Source: Agrobacterium cucumeris
GTDB taxonomy: Bacteria > Pseudomonadota > Alphaproteobacteria > Rhizobiales > Rhizobiaceae
Assembly (NCBI RefSeq): GCF_030036535.1
Contig: NZ_CP080387.1
Span: forward strand, 1,922,001-1,986,000
Direction of reading: 5' to 3'
Length of the DNA stretch: 64,000 bases
Below are positions 1-8,848 of the stretch, piece after piece. The position numbers were made by a program, and so were the translations under genes. How positions within the stretch are numbered: position 1 is the stretch's first letter; the number at the start of each line of letters is the position of its first letter. Below the pieces are notes generated by a model that worked only from the letters and a program-made list of their open reading frames with translations, did no database searches and was not told the DNA's origin.

Positions 1-534
1 CCGATAGGGCTCTTACTTACCATCACCAACCGGGTCTTTTCAGGCACGGAAATGGGTTTCGGCCCCTTTCTGCAAAGCAGCCTGTCGTCCCTGCCTCTTT
101 GTGCCATCTTTTGCCTGCTGAGTTATCTCACCGCCAGCCAGTCCCTCGAAACGAAGGCAGTTGCCGTAACGGACACGGGGGAAGACGGCAAATGCAAGGT
201 AAAAGGCACCGCGCCGCTGCTGGAGCGGCTGCCGCCGCAAAAGCGCGGAGAATTGCTGCGGCTATCGGTGCAGGACCATTATACTGAAATCGTCACCACG
301 CGCGGACGCCAGCTCGTTCTGCTGCGTTTTTCCGATGCGCTGAAAGAAATAGGCCAGAGCGAGGGCTTGCAGGTCCACCGATCCCACTGGATTGCCGATG
401 CCGATGTCGTCTCGCTGCGCAGGCAGGCAGGCCGTCTGCACATCGTCACAAAAGACGGCACGGAAATCCCTGTCAGCCGCTCTTACAGCGCGGCGGTGCA
501 GGCCCGTTTCGCCGCGCGTGCCCCCGCCGGCTAA
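1..534 (+). CDS. LytTR-domain membrane-anchored transcription regulator (5' end outside the window)
   Basis: The reading frame is open to the first base, so the gene is cut by the window edge; the first ATG inside lies at 52. The visible N-terminal part is hydrophobic (a segment around PLCAIFCLLSYL) and reads as the last membrane helix of a longer membrane domain. The C-terminal ~100 residues match a LytTR DNA-binding domain: LLRLSVQDHYTEIVT, then RFSDALKEI, then a GLQVHRSHWI strand and an IPVSRSY end. LytTR domains bind DNA with beta strands and are usually found in response regulators; a membrane-LytTR arrangement suggests a one-component, membrane-bound regulator (inference). Its target is not shown by the context. 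Confidence 0.75.
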   Translation, partial: PIGLLLTITNRVFSGTEMGFGPFLQSSLSSLPLCAIFCLLSYLTASQSLETKAVAVTDTGEDGKCKVKGTAPLLERLPPQKRGELLRLSVQDHYTEIVTTRGRQLVLLRFSDALKEIGQSEGLQVHRSHWIADADVVSLRRQAGRLHIVTKDGTEIPVSRSYSAAVQARFAARAPAG

Positions 535-628
535 GAGTTTCTGTCGATTCCGGAATTTATGGGGTTCCGTTCTCAAAAACATTTGCCTATAAGCCGCTTC
601 TAGCCTGAAAACATTTGAATTGCGCTCC

Positions 629-662
629 CCGGCCGGTGATCTTCCACCCTGGCCGGTGTTTT
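629..662 (+). terminator. Attenuator-like hairpin in the carB leader
   Basis: A nested stem, CCGGCC(629-634)/GGCCGG(651-656) enclosing GGTG/CACC, is followed by TGTTTT at 657-662 and ends 30 bases before the carB start. A plausible promoter lies upstream (TATAAG at 588-593 with a weak TTCCGT 17 bases earlier), which would place the hairpin in the transcribed leader. It could attenuate carB or end leakage from upstream; no leader peptide was identified. Confidence 0.45.
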
Positions 663-691
663 GCGCAACCAAAAAGCGGAACGAGAGAGCC

Positions 692-3600
692 ATGCCGAAG
701 CGCCAAGATATCAAGTCCATCCTCATCATTGGCGCAGGACCGATTGTGATCGGTCAGGCATGTGAATTCGACTATTCCGGCACACAGGCCTGTAAGGCGC
801 TGAAGGAAGAGGGTTACCGGGTCATTCTGGTCAACTCCAACCCGGCAACGATCATGACCGATCCGGGCCTTGCCGACGCTACCTATGTCGAGCCGATCAC
901 GCCTGAGGTCGTCGCCAAGATCATCGCCAAGGAACGCCCGGACGCGCTTTTGCCGACCATGGGCGGCCAGACCGCGCTCAACACCGCGCTTTCTCTCAAG
1001 CGCATGGGCGTTCTCGACCGCTACAATGTCGAAATGATCGGCGCGAAGCCTGAAGCCATCGACATGGCGGAAGACCGTGCCCTTTTCCGCGAAGCCATGG
1101 CCCGCATCGGCCTTGAAACCCCGAAGTCGATGCTCGCCAACGCCACCGAAATCAAGGATGCCGACCGCAAGAAGCACGAAATCGCCCGCACCGAACTAAA
1201 GGGCAAGCTTTCGGGTCCTGAGCTCGACAAGGCGCTGGATGACCTCGAAAACCAGTGGAACCTCGGCGAGACCGATCGCAAGCAGCGTTACATGGCCCAC
1301 GCCATGGCGATTGCCGCCCAGGCCATCGACCATGTCGGCCTGCCCGCCATCATCCGCCCGTCGTTTACGCTTGGCGGCACCGGCGGCGGCATTGCCTATA
1401 ACCGCTCGGAATTCTTCGACATTGTCTCGGGCGGCCTCGATGCATCGCCGACGACCGAAGTGCTGGTCGAAGAATCGGTGCTCGGCTGGAAGGAATATGA
1501 GATGGAAGTCGTCCGCGACACGGCGGACAATTGCATCATCATCTGCTCCATCGAAAACATCGATCCGATGGGCGTCCACACGGGTGATTCGATCACGGTC
1601 GCACCGGCGCTGACGCTGACGGACAAGGAATACCAGATCATGCGCAACGCCTCGATTGCGGTGCTGCGTGAGATCGGCGTGGAAACCGGCGGCTCGAACG
1701 TGCAGTTCGCCGTCAATCCGAAAGACGGCCGTCTCGTCGTCATCGAAATGAACCCGCGCGTGTCGCGCTCGTCGGCCCTCGCATCGAAGGCGACCGGGTT
1801 CCCGATTGCCAAGATCGCCGCCAAGCTAGCCATCGGCTATACGCTGGACGAGCTGGAAAATGACATCACCGGCGGCGCGACGCCTGCTTCGTTCGAACCG
1901 TCGATCGACTACGTCGTCACCAAGATCCCGCGTTTCGCCTTCGAGAAATTCCCGGGCGCCTCGCCGATCCTCACCACCGCCATGAAGTCGGTCGGCGAAG
2001 TCATGGCGATTGGCCGCACCTTCGCCGAATCGCTGCAGAAGGCGCTGCGTGGCATGGAAACCGGCCTCACCGGTCTCGATGAAATCGAAATCCCCGGTTT
2101 TGAGGAAGGCGAAGGCTCCAAGAACGCCATCCGCGCCGCCATCGGCACGCCGACGCCCGATCGTCTGCGCATGGTCGCCCAGGCGCTGCGCATGGGCATG
2201 ACCGAAGAAGAAGTCCACGAAAACTCGAAGATCGATCCGTGGTTCATCGCCCAGTTCAAGGCCATCGTCGACATGGAAGCCCGTATCCGCGAGCATGGCC
2301 TGCCGCAGGATGCCGAAAACCTGCGCATGCTGAAGGCCATGGGCTTCTCCGACGCCCGCCTCGCCAGCCTGACGTCCAAGCGTCCGAAAGAAGTGGCCGA
2401 ACTGCGCAACAGCCTCAATGTTCGCCCGGTCTTCAAGCGCATCGACACCTGCGCTGCCGAATTCGCTTCGCCGACCGCTTACATGTATTCGACCTATGAA
2501 ATTCCCTTCGTTGGCGCAGCCCGCTCGGAAGCGCAGGTTTCCGACCGCAAGAAGGTCGTCATCCTCGGCGGTGGCCCGAACCGTATCGGCCAGGGCATCG
2601 AGTTCGATTATTGCTGCTGCCACGCCGCCTTCGCGCTGAAGGATGCCGGCTTCGAAGCCATCATGATCAACTGCAACCCGGAAACGGTTTCCACCGACTA
2701 CGACACCTCCGACCGCCTCTATTTCGAGCCGCTGACGGCCGAAGACGTGATCGAGATCATGCGCGCTGAACAGGAAAAGGGCGAGCTGGTTGGCGTCATC
2801 GTGCAGTTCGGCGGCCAGACCCCGCTGAAGCTCGCAGAAGCGCTGGAAAAGAACGGTATCCCGATCCTCGGCACCGCGCCTGACATGATCGACCTTGCCG
2901 AAGATCGCGACCGCTTCCAGAAGCTGCTGATAAAGCTCGATCTCGCCCAGCCGAACAACGGCATCGCCTATTCGGTCGAGCAGGCCCGCCTCGTCGCGTC
3001 TGAAATCGGCTTCCCGCTGGTCGTTCGCCCGTCCTACGTTCTGGGTGGCCGCGCCATGCAGATCATCCACTCGGAAGGTCAGCTGCAGACCTACCTGCTC
3101 GATACTGTTCCGGGCCTCGTACCCGAAGACATCAAGCAGCGTTACCCCAACGACAAGACCGGCCAGATCAACACCCTGCTCGGCAAGAACCCGCTGCTGT
3201 TCGACAGCTACCTGACCAACGCCGTCGAAGTCGACGTCGATGCGCTGTGCGATGGCGAAAACGTCTTCGTGTCAGGCATCATGGAGCATATCGAAGAAGC
3301 CGGTATTCATTCGGGCGACTCGGCCTGCTCGCTGCCGTCGCGTTCACTGAGCAAGGAAACCCTTGACGAGCTGGAGCGCCAGACGACGGCTCTTGCAAAA
3401 GCGCTGAATGTCGGCGGCCTGATGAACGTGCAATACGCCATCAAGGACGGCACGATCTACGTTCTCGAAGTCAACCCGCGCGCCTCGCGCACCGTGCCTT
3501 TCGTCGCCAAGACCATCGGCGCGCCGATTGCCAAGATCGCCGCCCGCGTCATGGCCGGTGAAAAGCTCAATACAGCGATTGCCGCCTATGGCGAAAAGCC

Positions 3601-4180
3601 TGATCCGCGTAACCTGAAGCACATCGCCGTCAAGGAAGCCGTCTTCCCCTTCGCGCGCTTCCCCGGCGTCGACATTCTGCTCGGACCGGAAATGCGCTCG
3701 ACGGGTGAAGTCATCGGCCTCGACACGGATTTTGCGCTCGCCTTCGCCAAGAGCCAGCTCGGCGCCGGCGTTGACCTGCCGCGCTCCGGCACGGTCTTTG
3801 TTTCGGTGCGTGACGACGATAAGGAAGGTGTTCTCCCCGCCATCCGCATTCTGGTGGAAAGCGGCTTCAAGGTCGTGGCCACCGGCGGCACTCAGCGTTT
3901 CCTTGCCGAACGGGGCATCAACGCCGAAAAGATCAACAAGGTGCAGGAAGGCCGTCCGCATATCGAAGACGCCATCCGCAACCGCCAGGTACAGCTCGTC
4001 ATCAACACCACTGATAGCAACAAGGCGATTTCCGATAGCAAGTCGCTGCGCCGTGCAACACTGATGCAGAAGGTGCCCTATTACACGACCATGGCCGGTG
4101 CCGAAGCTGCAGCCCTTGCCATCCAGGCCCTGAAGGCCGGCAATCTGGAAGTGAAGCCGCTGCAGAGCTATTTCCAGTAA
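692..4180 (+). CDS. carB: Carbamoyl-phosphate synthase large subunit
   Basis: Makes carbamoyl phosphate from bicarbonate, ammonia (channelled from the CarA glutaminase subunit) and two ATP, feeding arginine and pyrimidine synthesis in the cytoplasm. The 1162-residue protein has the expected duplicated ATP-grasp layout: a first half starting [20 protein letters not shown], a second half restarting at [20 protein letters not shown], and a C-terminal MGS-like allosteric domain ([19 protein letters not shown] to the end). The ATG at 692 is chosen because it follows GAGAGA and gives the conserved [10 protein letters not shown] start; an in-frame start at 620 would add unrelated residues and run through the leader hairpin. 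carA is not in the window, so the two subunits are unlinked here, which is common in rhizobia. Confidence 0.97.
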   Translation: MPKRQDIKSILIIGAGPIVIGQACEFDYSGTQACKALKEEGYRVILVNSNPATIMTDPGLADATYVEPITPEVVAKIIAKERPDALLPTMGGQTALNTALSLKRMGVLDRYNVEMIGAKPEAIDMAEDRALFREAMARIGLETPKSMLANATEIKDADRKKHEIARTELKGKLSGPELDKALDDLENQWNLGETDRKQRYMAHAMAIAAQAIDHVGLPAIIRPSFTLGGTGGGIAYNRSEFFDIVSGGLDASPTTEVLVEESVLGWKEYEMEVVRDTADNCIIICSIENIDPMGVHTGDSITVAPALTLTDKEYQIMRNASIAVLREIGVETGGSNVQFAVNPKDGRLVVIEMNPRVSRSSALASKATGFPIAKIAAKLAIGYTLDELENDITGGATPASFEPSIDYVVTKIPRFAFEKFPGASPILTTAMKSVGEVMAIGRTFAESLQKALRGMETGLTGLDEIEIPGFEEGEGSKNAIRAAIGTPTPDRLRMVAQALRMGMTEEEVHENSKIDPWFIAQFKAIVDMEARIREHGLPQDAENLRMLKAMGFSDARLASLTSKRPKEVAELRNSLNVRPVFKRIDTCAAEFASPTAYMYSTYEIPFVGAARSEAQVSDRKKVVILGGGPNRIGQGIEFDYCCCHAAFALKDAGFEAIMINCNPETVSTDYDTSDRLYFEPLTAEDVIEIMRAEQEKGELVGVIVQFGGQTPLKLAEALEKNGIPILGTAPDMIDLAEDRDRFQKLLIKLDLAQPNNGIAYSVEQARLVASEIGFPLVVRPSYVLGGRAMQIIHSEGQLQTYLLDTVPGLVPEDIKQRYPNDKTGQINTLLGKNPLLFDSYLTNAVEVDVDALCDGENVFVSGIMEHIEEAGIHSGDSACSLPSRSLSKETLDELERQTTALAKALNVGGLMNVQYAIKDGTIYVLEVNPRASRTVPFVAKTIGAPIAKIAARVMAGEKLNTAIAAYGEKPDPRNLKHIAVKEAVFPFARFPGVDILLGPEMRSTGEVIGLDTDFALAFAKSQLGAGVDLPRSGTVFVSVRDDDKEGVLPAIRILVESGFKVVATGGTQRFLAERGINAEKINKVQEGRPHIEDAIRNRQVQLVINTTDSNKAISDSKSLRRATLMQKVPYYTTMAGAEAAALAIQALKAGNLEVKPLQSYFQ

Positions 4181-4222
4181 GCGACTGTCGGGAAATTCCC
4201 GCCGTCACGTGCTGAATGAAAA

Positions 4223-4258
4223 CGAAACGCCGCGGGTCGCAAGATCCGCGGCGTTTCG
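4223..4258 (+). terminator. Perfect 13-bp hairpin downstream of carB
   Basis: CGAAACGCCGCGG (4223-4235) pairs exactly with 4246-4258 around a 10-base loop. The T-tract is short (the GTTTCG is part of the stem), so termination may be weaker than usual or Rho-assisted. It sits 43 bases after the carB stop. Confidence 0.65.
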
Positions 4259-4322
4259 CATTGCGTAATCCCCCTGCAATCCGTTTCCGGTATCAAAAAC
4301 GCATCATTCCGACGTGAGGTTC

Positions 4323-4463
4323 ATGATGCCCTTATCCAAGACCGACATGCCGACCTCGGCCACAGGCGGATATATTTCGCCTGCGCTTGCCCGCATAATC
4401 GCCGGCATTTCCGCGCCTGTCGACGCAACTCCGGTGATCAGCACCGAAACCTTGCGGGGTTAA
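4323..4463 (+). CDS. Putative 46-residue protein upstream of the RHH gene
   Basis: A short frame with tandem ATGs at 4323 and 4326 preceded by GTGAGG at good spacing. It begins MMPLSKTDM and ends TETLRG, and stops four bases before the ribbon-helix-helix gene, the spacing of a translationally coupled pair. I recognise no family. It might simply be a leader for the downstream gene. Coding status is uncertain because the frame is short and shows no domain. Confidence 0.35.
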   Translation: MMPLSKTDMPTSATGGYISPALARIIAGISAPVDATPVISTETLRG

Positions 4464-4467
4464 AGCA

Positions 4468-4656
4468 ATGGCAGGACGTCCGCCGGGACCGGAACGGGTG
4501 GCTTTTCCGCTGCGGATCGAACCCGCAATATTGAACGTGATCAGGAACACGGCCAGCGGTGAGTTGCGCAGCATCAACGCCCAGATCGAGATATTGCTCA
4601 AGGAAGCCCTGCACCATCGCGCCGCGGTGAATGAATTGAGCGAGCAGCAGGGCTAG
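4468..4656 (+). CDS. Small ribbon-helix-helix (Arc/antitoxin-like) DNA-binding protein
   Basis: 62 residues. After a Pro/Arg-rich start (MAGRPPGPE) comes RVAFPLRIEPAILNVI, a beta strand plus helix, then ELRSINAQIEILLKEAL, the typical second helix of Arc/CopG-type ribbon-helix-helix proteins with the N-A-Q-I-E-x-L-L pattern. Such proteins bind DNA as dimers and are often antitoxins or self-regulators. No toxin gene is adjacent: the following gene is a convergent diguanylate cyclase whose stop overlaps this one in CTAG (4653-4656). A solitary regulator is therefore more likely than a toxin-antitoxin pair. Confidence 0.7.
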   Translation: MAGRPPGPERVAFPLRIEPAILNVIRNTASGELRSINAQIEILLKEALHHRAAVNELSEQQG

Positions 4657-5792
4657 GCCGCCAGCGCCTCGCGCACGCAGTTGCGCCCTTCGCTCTTGGC
4701 CCGGTAGAGGGCGCGATCCGCCATTTCCGCCAGCGTCTGCAGGTCGCAGCGCATTTCGCCGGTGGTCGCGACGCCGATGCTGATCGTCACGCCGACGCGC
4801 AATCCACCACAATCGACGTCATTGACGGCAACCGCATTGCGAATACGCTCGCCGATCATTGAGGCTTTCTGACCTCCTGCACCCGGCAGGAAGATGATGA
4901 ATTCCTCACCACCGTAACGCGCCAGCACATCGGCACCGCGTATGCTGCCACCGATGCGTTTCGCCACTTCCTGAAGGACGCTATCACCGACGGCATGGCC
5001 AAAACGATCGTTGATCAATTTGAAGTGATCGATATCCAGCAGCATGGCCGCATCGGCGGGATCGGGAGCCGCAGGCATGGCCTGGAAAAAGAAGCGGCGG
5101 TTCTTGACGCCGGTCAGCGGATCGGTGTTGGCGAGAACCAGCAATTTCCGTTCGGACCGCTCGGCCACCAGCATCATCACGAACAGCGCGATGGCGAAGT
5201 TCAGCATGATGATGAAGAAAAACGCATTGACCAGATTGATGATGGCATAGTCCGGGAGGAATATACTTTTCACCACGGATAGCGAAATCAGACCGGAAAT
5301 CCCGGTGATTGCGCCGAGTGCCAGACGGGAGAGAAGCCGCTCCTTGCGCCATCTTGTGAAAAGACCACCCGCGCCCGCAAGATAGGCGAGAGCCGCGCAG
5401 CCATTGAACAGAGCCGCACGATAGGCATTGTTTTCAGCCACCTGCAGCGCGACGACAATCGCCAGCAGGGCGACAAGACAGAGGACAACCACCGTTCGGC
5501 GACCCACAGGGCGTCCATCGCTCAAAACTTTCAGACCGAGCCAGATCAGCGCATAACCGATAATGCCGAAAACGACACTGCCGAGCTGCCAAAAAGCCGG
5601 TGACATTATCCCCCATTCGCCGTAACCCGCGAGGGTGGAACCAATTGTCATGGCAGCAAAGCCCGCGGCAAGAGCAACCGGGCCACGCAATCCACGATTT
5701 GACAACTTCAGATAGATGAAACTCAGCAATCCTACAATATAAGAACACTTTTGCATCAGTATGACTGTCGTGAGGTCGAGTTCACCCAACAT
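4653..5792 (-). CDS. Membrane diguanylate cyclase (GGDEF)
   Basis: 379 residues. About six membrane helices fill the first ~215 residues, then a linker (RSERKLLVLANTDPLTGVKNRR) leads into a complete GGDEF domain. The active site reads RYGGEEF and an RxxD inhibitory site (RGAD) lies five residues before it, so the enzyme should make c-di-GMP from two GTP and be product-inhibited. No recognised ligand domain precedes it. ATG at 5792 is preferred over a TTG at 5807; neither has a strong ribosome site. The gene faces a strikingly A+T-rich upstream region (5821-5940) that separates it from the repair operon. Confidence 0.9.
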   Translation of the reverse strand: MLGELDLTTVILMQKCSYIVGLLSFIYLKLSNRGLRGPVALAAGFAAMTIGSTLAGYGEWGIMSPAFWQLGSVVFGIIGYALIWLGLKVLSDGRPVGRRTVVVLCLVALLAIVVALQVAENNAYRAALFNGCAALAYLAGAGGLFTRWRKERLLSRLALGAITGISGLISLSVVKSIFLPDYAIINLVNAFFFIIMLNFAIALFVMMLVAERSERKLLVLANTDPLTGVKNRRFFFQAMPAAPDPADAAMLLDIDHFKLINDRFGHAVGDSVLQEVAKRIGGSIRGADVLARYGGEEFIIFLPGAGGQKASMIGERIRNAVAVNDVDCGGLRVGVTISIGVATTGEMRCDLQTLAEMADRALYRAKSEGRNCVREALAA

Positions 5793-5807
5793 AATATGTC
5801 CACGCAA

Positions 5808-5940
5808 TAAATAAATAAAACGAATTCAATTATCATCTATAAGTATAAAATTTCAATAAAAATAGCGAACCAAAAAATCGTAAATTATATTCATAAAAAT
5901 CAAAATAAAATACAATATTTTCATAAATTAATAAAACAAT
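5808..5940. other. Very A+T-rich intergenic spacer
   Basis: Counting 5821-5940 gives 19 G/C in 120 bases (84% A+T), in a region whose genes are clearly G+C-rich. It holds the promoter region of the diguanylate cyclase (transcribed leftward) and the end of the UdgX gene. Such tracts are typical targets of xenogeneic silencers or curved-DNA binders; which protein would act here is not shown. Confidence 0.7.
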
Positions 5941-7395
5941 CTATTCGAATGATCTTATAAACTCCATATCCTTTTTAAAGAGCAGAATTTCCGCGTGCTT
6001 CGCCTCCCCGTCCGGCAGGCGCAGCAGGTAGGAAGGATGCACCGTGGCAAACAGCGTTCGCCCTTCCTGCATGGGCAGAGGGCGGCTGCGAACGTCGGTG
6101 ACTTTCTCCTTGCCACCGGTCAGCGCATAAAGCGCCGTCGCGCCCATGGCGACGATGAGCTTCGGCTGCACCAATGCAATTTCCTGGCTCAGCCACCAGC
6201 GACATTGCTGCACCTCACCCGCATCCGGCCGCTGGTGAATACGCCGCTTGCCACGTGTTTCATATTTGAAATGCTTCACGGCATTGGTGACGTAAAGCCG
6301 CCTGCGATCCACGCCGATCTCGCCCAGCGTCCGGTCAAAGAGCTGACCGGCAGGGCCGAGGAAAGGTTTTCCGGCAAGATCTTCGTGATCGCCCGGCTGC
6401 TCGCCGACGATCATGACATCCGCATCCTCCGGCCCCTCGCCAAAAACAGTTTGCGTCGCCTTGCAATGCAGCGGACACCGGGTGCATTGGCCTGCCTGCC
6501 GCCTCAAGGAGGCAAGCGAACCTTCCGGTTCCGCCGACAGGACCTCCTCCCGTGCCGCGGCGGCAACGGCCTGCAGGCGGTGGTGAAATGGCTGCGGCTG
6601 GCTTGCCGCCTTGGCCGCCATATCCAGCACCCGCGCCTCCGCGCCCAGAATGAGGCCGGGAATGAGATCCGCCTCGGGCAGGTTCTTCCAGTATTTTTTC
6701 GGCATCTCCGCCGTCATCGCCTTGATCTTCAAGCGGGCGGGATTGAAGATATTGGCGTAATAAGTCCGCCAGAGATCATCCGTCTCGTCTGTCAAATCGG
6801 GTTTGGCGGCGGCCTCTCGCGATGTTTGCAGCACGCTCCCATCCCATCGCGCAGACCCTTGCGGTGTCGCGATCAACCAGTCCATGTCGGTGAACCGCCG
6901 CTGAAAAAACGGCGCCTCGCGCTCGACAATAAAATGATCCGGCTCGAACCAGGCAACGAAGCGCCGTCGCCCGCCCTGCCCCTGCGGTAAGAGTAACTCC
7001 TTGAAACGAACGAAGGCCGTCATCTTGTGACAGTCACGACGGACGGATTTTTCGAGCAGTCGTGCCTGTGAAACATCCGGATCGGACTTGAATTGCAACA
7101 GGGCGCGATCCTGCCTAAGCCGCCACAGCAGCCGGTATAGCAGCGCAAAACGGCCCTTATCGCTGTGACAGATCACCGCCTGTGCCAGCGCCACGAAAGC
7201 GGACGGAGCGGAGACCTGGGTTTCCCCAGGCTTGAGCGTCGGCAACGGCTCCCCGGCAAAATCCAGCAGACCAGCTTCGTCATCCCGCAGCCGCCAGTCG
7301 ATCGCCTCTGGCGGTATGTTGGCGGCAAGCGCCGCCCGAGCCGCATCGCGCCACTCGCCGAAATCGCCCCGCCCTTCGAGAACCGGGCCATACAT
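5941..7395 (-). CDS. DUF4130 plus UdgX-type uracil-DNA glycosylase/uracil-DNA binding protein
   Basis: 484 residues with two parts. Residues ~1-245 match the DUF4130 / TIGR03915-type region found with DNA-repair radical SAM proteins. Residues ~290-484 are a family-4-like uracil-DNA glycosylase: a Cys cluster CTRCPLHC near 304-311, the motif GEQPGDHED near 331-339, VKHFKYE near 373, and the KRRIH loop with His at ~387. In UdgX proteins that His forms a covalent bond with the uracil site in DNA, giving tight suicide-like binding rather than turnover (family knowledge). The ATG at 7395 overlaps the TGA of the radical SAM gene (TGATG), showing translational coupling; a GTG at 7398 is possible. 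Under the same LexA box as its partner. Confidence 0.9.
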   Translation of the reverse strand: MYGPVLEGRGDFGEWRDAARAALAANIPPEAIDWRLRDDEAGLLDFAGEPLPTLKPGETQVSAPSAFVALAQAVICHSDKGRFALLYRLLWRLRQDRALLQFKSDPDVSQARLLEKSVRRDCHKMTAFVRFKELLLPQGQGGRRRFVAWFEPDHFIVEREAPFFQRRFTDMDWLIATPQGSARWDGSVLQTSREAAAKPDLTDETDDLWRTYYANIFNPARLKIKAMTAEMPKKYWKNLPEADLIPGLILGAEARVLDMAAKAASQPQPFHHRLQAVAAAAREEVLSAEPEGSLASLRRQAGQCTRCPLHCKATQTVFGEGPEDADVMIVGEQPGDHEDLAGKPFLGPAGQLFDRTLGEIGVDRRRLYVTNAVKHFKYETRGKRRIHQRPDAGEVQQCRWWLSQEIALVQPKLIVAMGATALYALTGGKEKVTDVRSRPLPMQEGRTLFATVHPSYLLRLPDGEAKHAEILLFKKDMEFIRSFE

Positions 7396-8627
7396 CACAA
7401 CAGCGACAATTGTTCGGGCTGCGGCTCAAACATCGCCCGCAGATCAGGCCGTTCAGTCAGTTTGCCCGGCGTCCAGCCATCCGCGACGATAAAGGCCTTC
7501 ACCTTTTTCAGGGACACCCCGAAACGGGCAACATCCTCCAGCCGTACCCGCCGGAACCGCCGTGACGACAGGATGGACGCCACCGTCTTGGTGCCGAAGC
7601 CGGGAACGCGCAACAGCATTTCCCGATCCGCCGCATTCACATCCACCGGAAAACGGTCGCGGTTTTTGAGCGCCCATGCCAGCTTCGGATCAATATCGAG
7701 ATCGAGCATGCCATCGCCACCAATCGCGGTTATCTCGCCAATGTCGAAACCGTAAAACCGGTAAAGCCAGTCGGCCTGATAAAGCCTGTGCTCACGCATC
7801 AAGGGCGGCTTGATAAGTGGCAGGTTTTTCGAGGAATCCGGAATGGGACTGAAGGCGGAATAATAGACGCGGCGCAGGCCATAACTGCCATAAAGCCGGG
7901 CACTGGTGGAAAGGATGGTGCTGTCATCAGCGCCGTCAGCACCCACGATCATCTGCGTGCTCTGTCCGGCGGGCGCAAAGCGCTTGGTCCGACGCGTGCG
8001 CACCGTCGGCTCGCCGGCCTCCTCGATTTTCAGGCGAATATCAGCCATGGAGCGGCGAATATTTGCAGGCTGCTTTTCCGGCGCGAAACGGCCGATACCG
8101 CTATCGGTCGGCAACTCGATATTGATCGACAGCCTGTCCGCATAAAGCCCCGCCTCCTCTATGAGCTTCGGCGATGCTTCAGGGATCGATTTCAGATGGA
8201 TATAACCACGAAATCCATGAGTAACGCGCAACTCACGCGCCACGCGCACCATCTCTTCCATCGTATGGTCGGAAGAGCGGATAATGCCGGAGGAAAGAAA
8301 CAGCCCCTCGATATAATTGCGCCGATAAAATTCCAGCGTCAGCCACACTACCTCTTCGGCGGTAAACCGCGCGCGCTCCACATTGCTGGAGGAACGGTTG
8401 ATGCAATAGGCGCAGTCATAAATGCAGAAATTGGTGAGCAGGATTTTCAGCAGCGAAATGCAGCGCCCATCCGGCGCATAGGCATGGCAGATCCCCGATC
8501 CCTCCGTGGAACCCAATCCGCCCGATGCAGCGGAGCTGCGTTTCGTCGTACCGCTGGAGGCGCAGGATGCGTCATATTTCGCCGCATCGGAGAGAATGGC
8601 CAGACGTTGCCTGATTGACTTCTTCAT
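7395..8627 (-). CDS. Putative DNA modification/repair radical SAM protein
   Basis: 410 residues. The radical SAM cluster motif is CIYDCAYC (Cys at about 68, 72 and 75), followed by a TIM-barrel-like domain and a C-terminal helix-hairpin-helix (LLRVPGFGTKTVASILSSRR) that usually contacts DNA without sequence specificity. This is the TIGR03916-type family that travels with the DUF4130/UdgX partner, here coupled directly downstream. The chemistry is not established; a role on damaged bases is inferred from the HhH and the partner. The ATG at 8627 is chosen because the alternative GTG at 8639 lies inside the LexA box and would precede the likely transcription start. Confidence 0.9.
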   Translation of the reverse strand: MKKSIRQRLAILSDAAKYDASCASSGTTKRSSAASGGLGSTEGSGICHAYAPDGRCISLLKILLTNFCIYDCAYCINRSSSNVERARFTAEEVVWLTLEFYRRNYIEGLFLSSGIIRSSDHTMEEMVRVARELRVTHGFRGYIHLKSIPEASPKLIEEAGLYADRLSINIELPTDSGIGRFAPEKQPANIRRSMADIRLKIEEAGEPTVRTRRTKRFAPAGQSTQMIVGADGADDSTILSTSARLYGSYGLRRVYYSAFSPIPDSSKNLPLIKPPLMREHRLYQADWLYRFYGFDIGEITAIGGDGMLDLDIDPKLAWALKNRDRFPVDVNAADREMLLRVPGFGTKTVASILSSRRFRRVRLEDVARFGVSLKKVKAFIVADGWTPGKLTERPDLRAMFEPQPEQLSLL

Positions 8628-8633
8628 AATTAT

Positions 8634-8648
8634 GTTCACTATATGTTC
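8634..8648 (-). promoter_or_regulatory. LexA (SOS) box GTTC-N7-GTTC
   Basis: The plus strand reads GTTC(8634-8637), seven bases, GTTC(8645-8648), an exact match to the alphaproteobacterial LexA operator. It overlaps the likely -10 (TATAGT, 8638-8643 on the minus strand) of the radical SAM/UdgX operon, the position expected for repression. Confidence 0.85.
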
Positions 8649-8664
8649 TATTGAGAAATGTCAA
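8638..8664 (-). promoter_or_regulatory. Promoter of the radical SAM/UdgX operon
   Basis: On the minus strand a consensus TTGACA (8659-8664) precedes TATAGT (8638-8643) by 15 bases, a slightly short spacer. The transcript would begin near 8630, only a few bases ahead of the ATG at 8627, so the mRNA may be almost leaderless. The LexA box overlaps the -10. Confidence 0.6.
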
Positions 8665-8771
8665 TCTTGCCGCCTAACTTCATGAATGAATGCATAAAAT
8701 TGCCCGCCTCAAATTTGCTGGCATTTCGCTATCGTCTTCTGATATAGTCGGCTTAGTTATGATTTTGGCAT

Positions 8772-8807
8772 GGTTCCGGAGTTCCCCTCCGGAACCTGTT
8801 TCTTTTT
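8772..8807 (+). terminator. Intrinsic-terminator-like hairpin in the greA leader
   Basis: GGTTCCGGAG (8772-8781) pairs perfectly with CTCCGGAACC (8787-8796) around a 5-base loop and is followed by TGTTTCTTTTT. It lies ~50 bases before greA, in the same orientation. In enterobacteria the greA leader also ends prematurely and yields the small RNA GraL, so an equivalent attenuator is plausible here. Confidence 0.65.
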
Positions 8808-8848
8808 GTGTCTGCAAGTAAAGCGACCGGAATGCGAAGGATAAAAAA

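Noticed and set aside
1826..3070. Long minus-strand open frame (414 codons) inside carB
   Set aside because: It is the antisense shadow of a G+C-rich carB codon pattern; low complexity, no recognisable domain, fully inside a certain gene.
4468..5792. Toxin-antitoxin pair made of the RHH gene and its downstream neighbour
   Set aside because: The neighbour is a convergent diguanylate cyclase, not a toxin, and is not co-transcribed.
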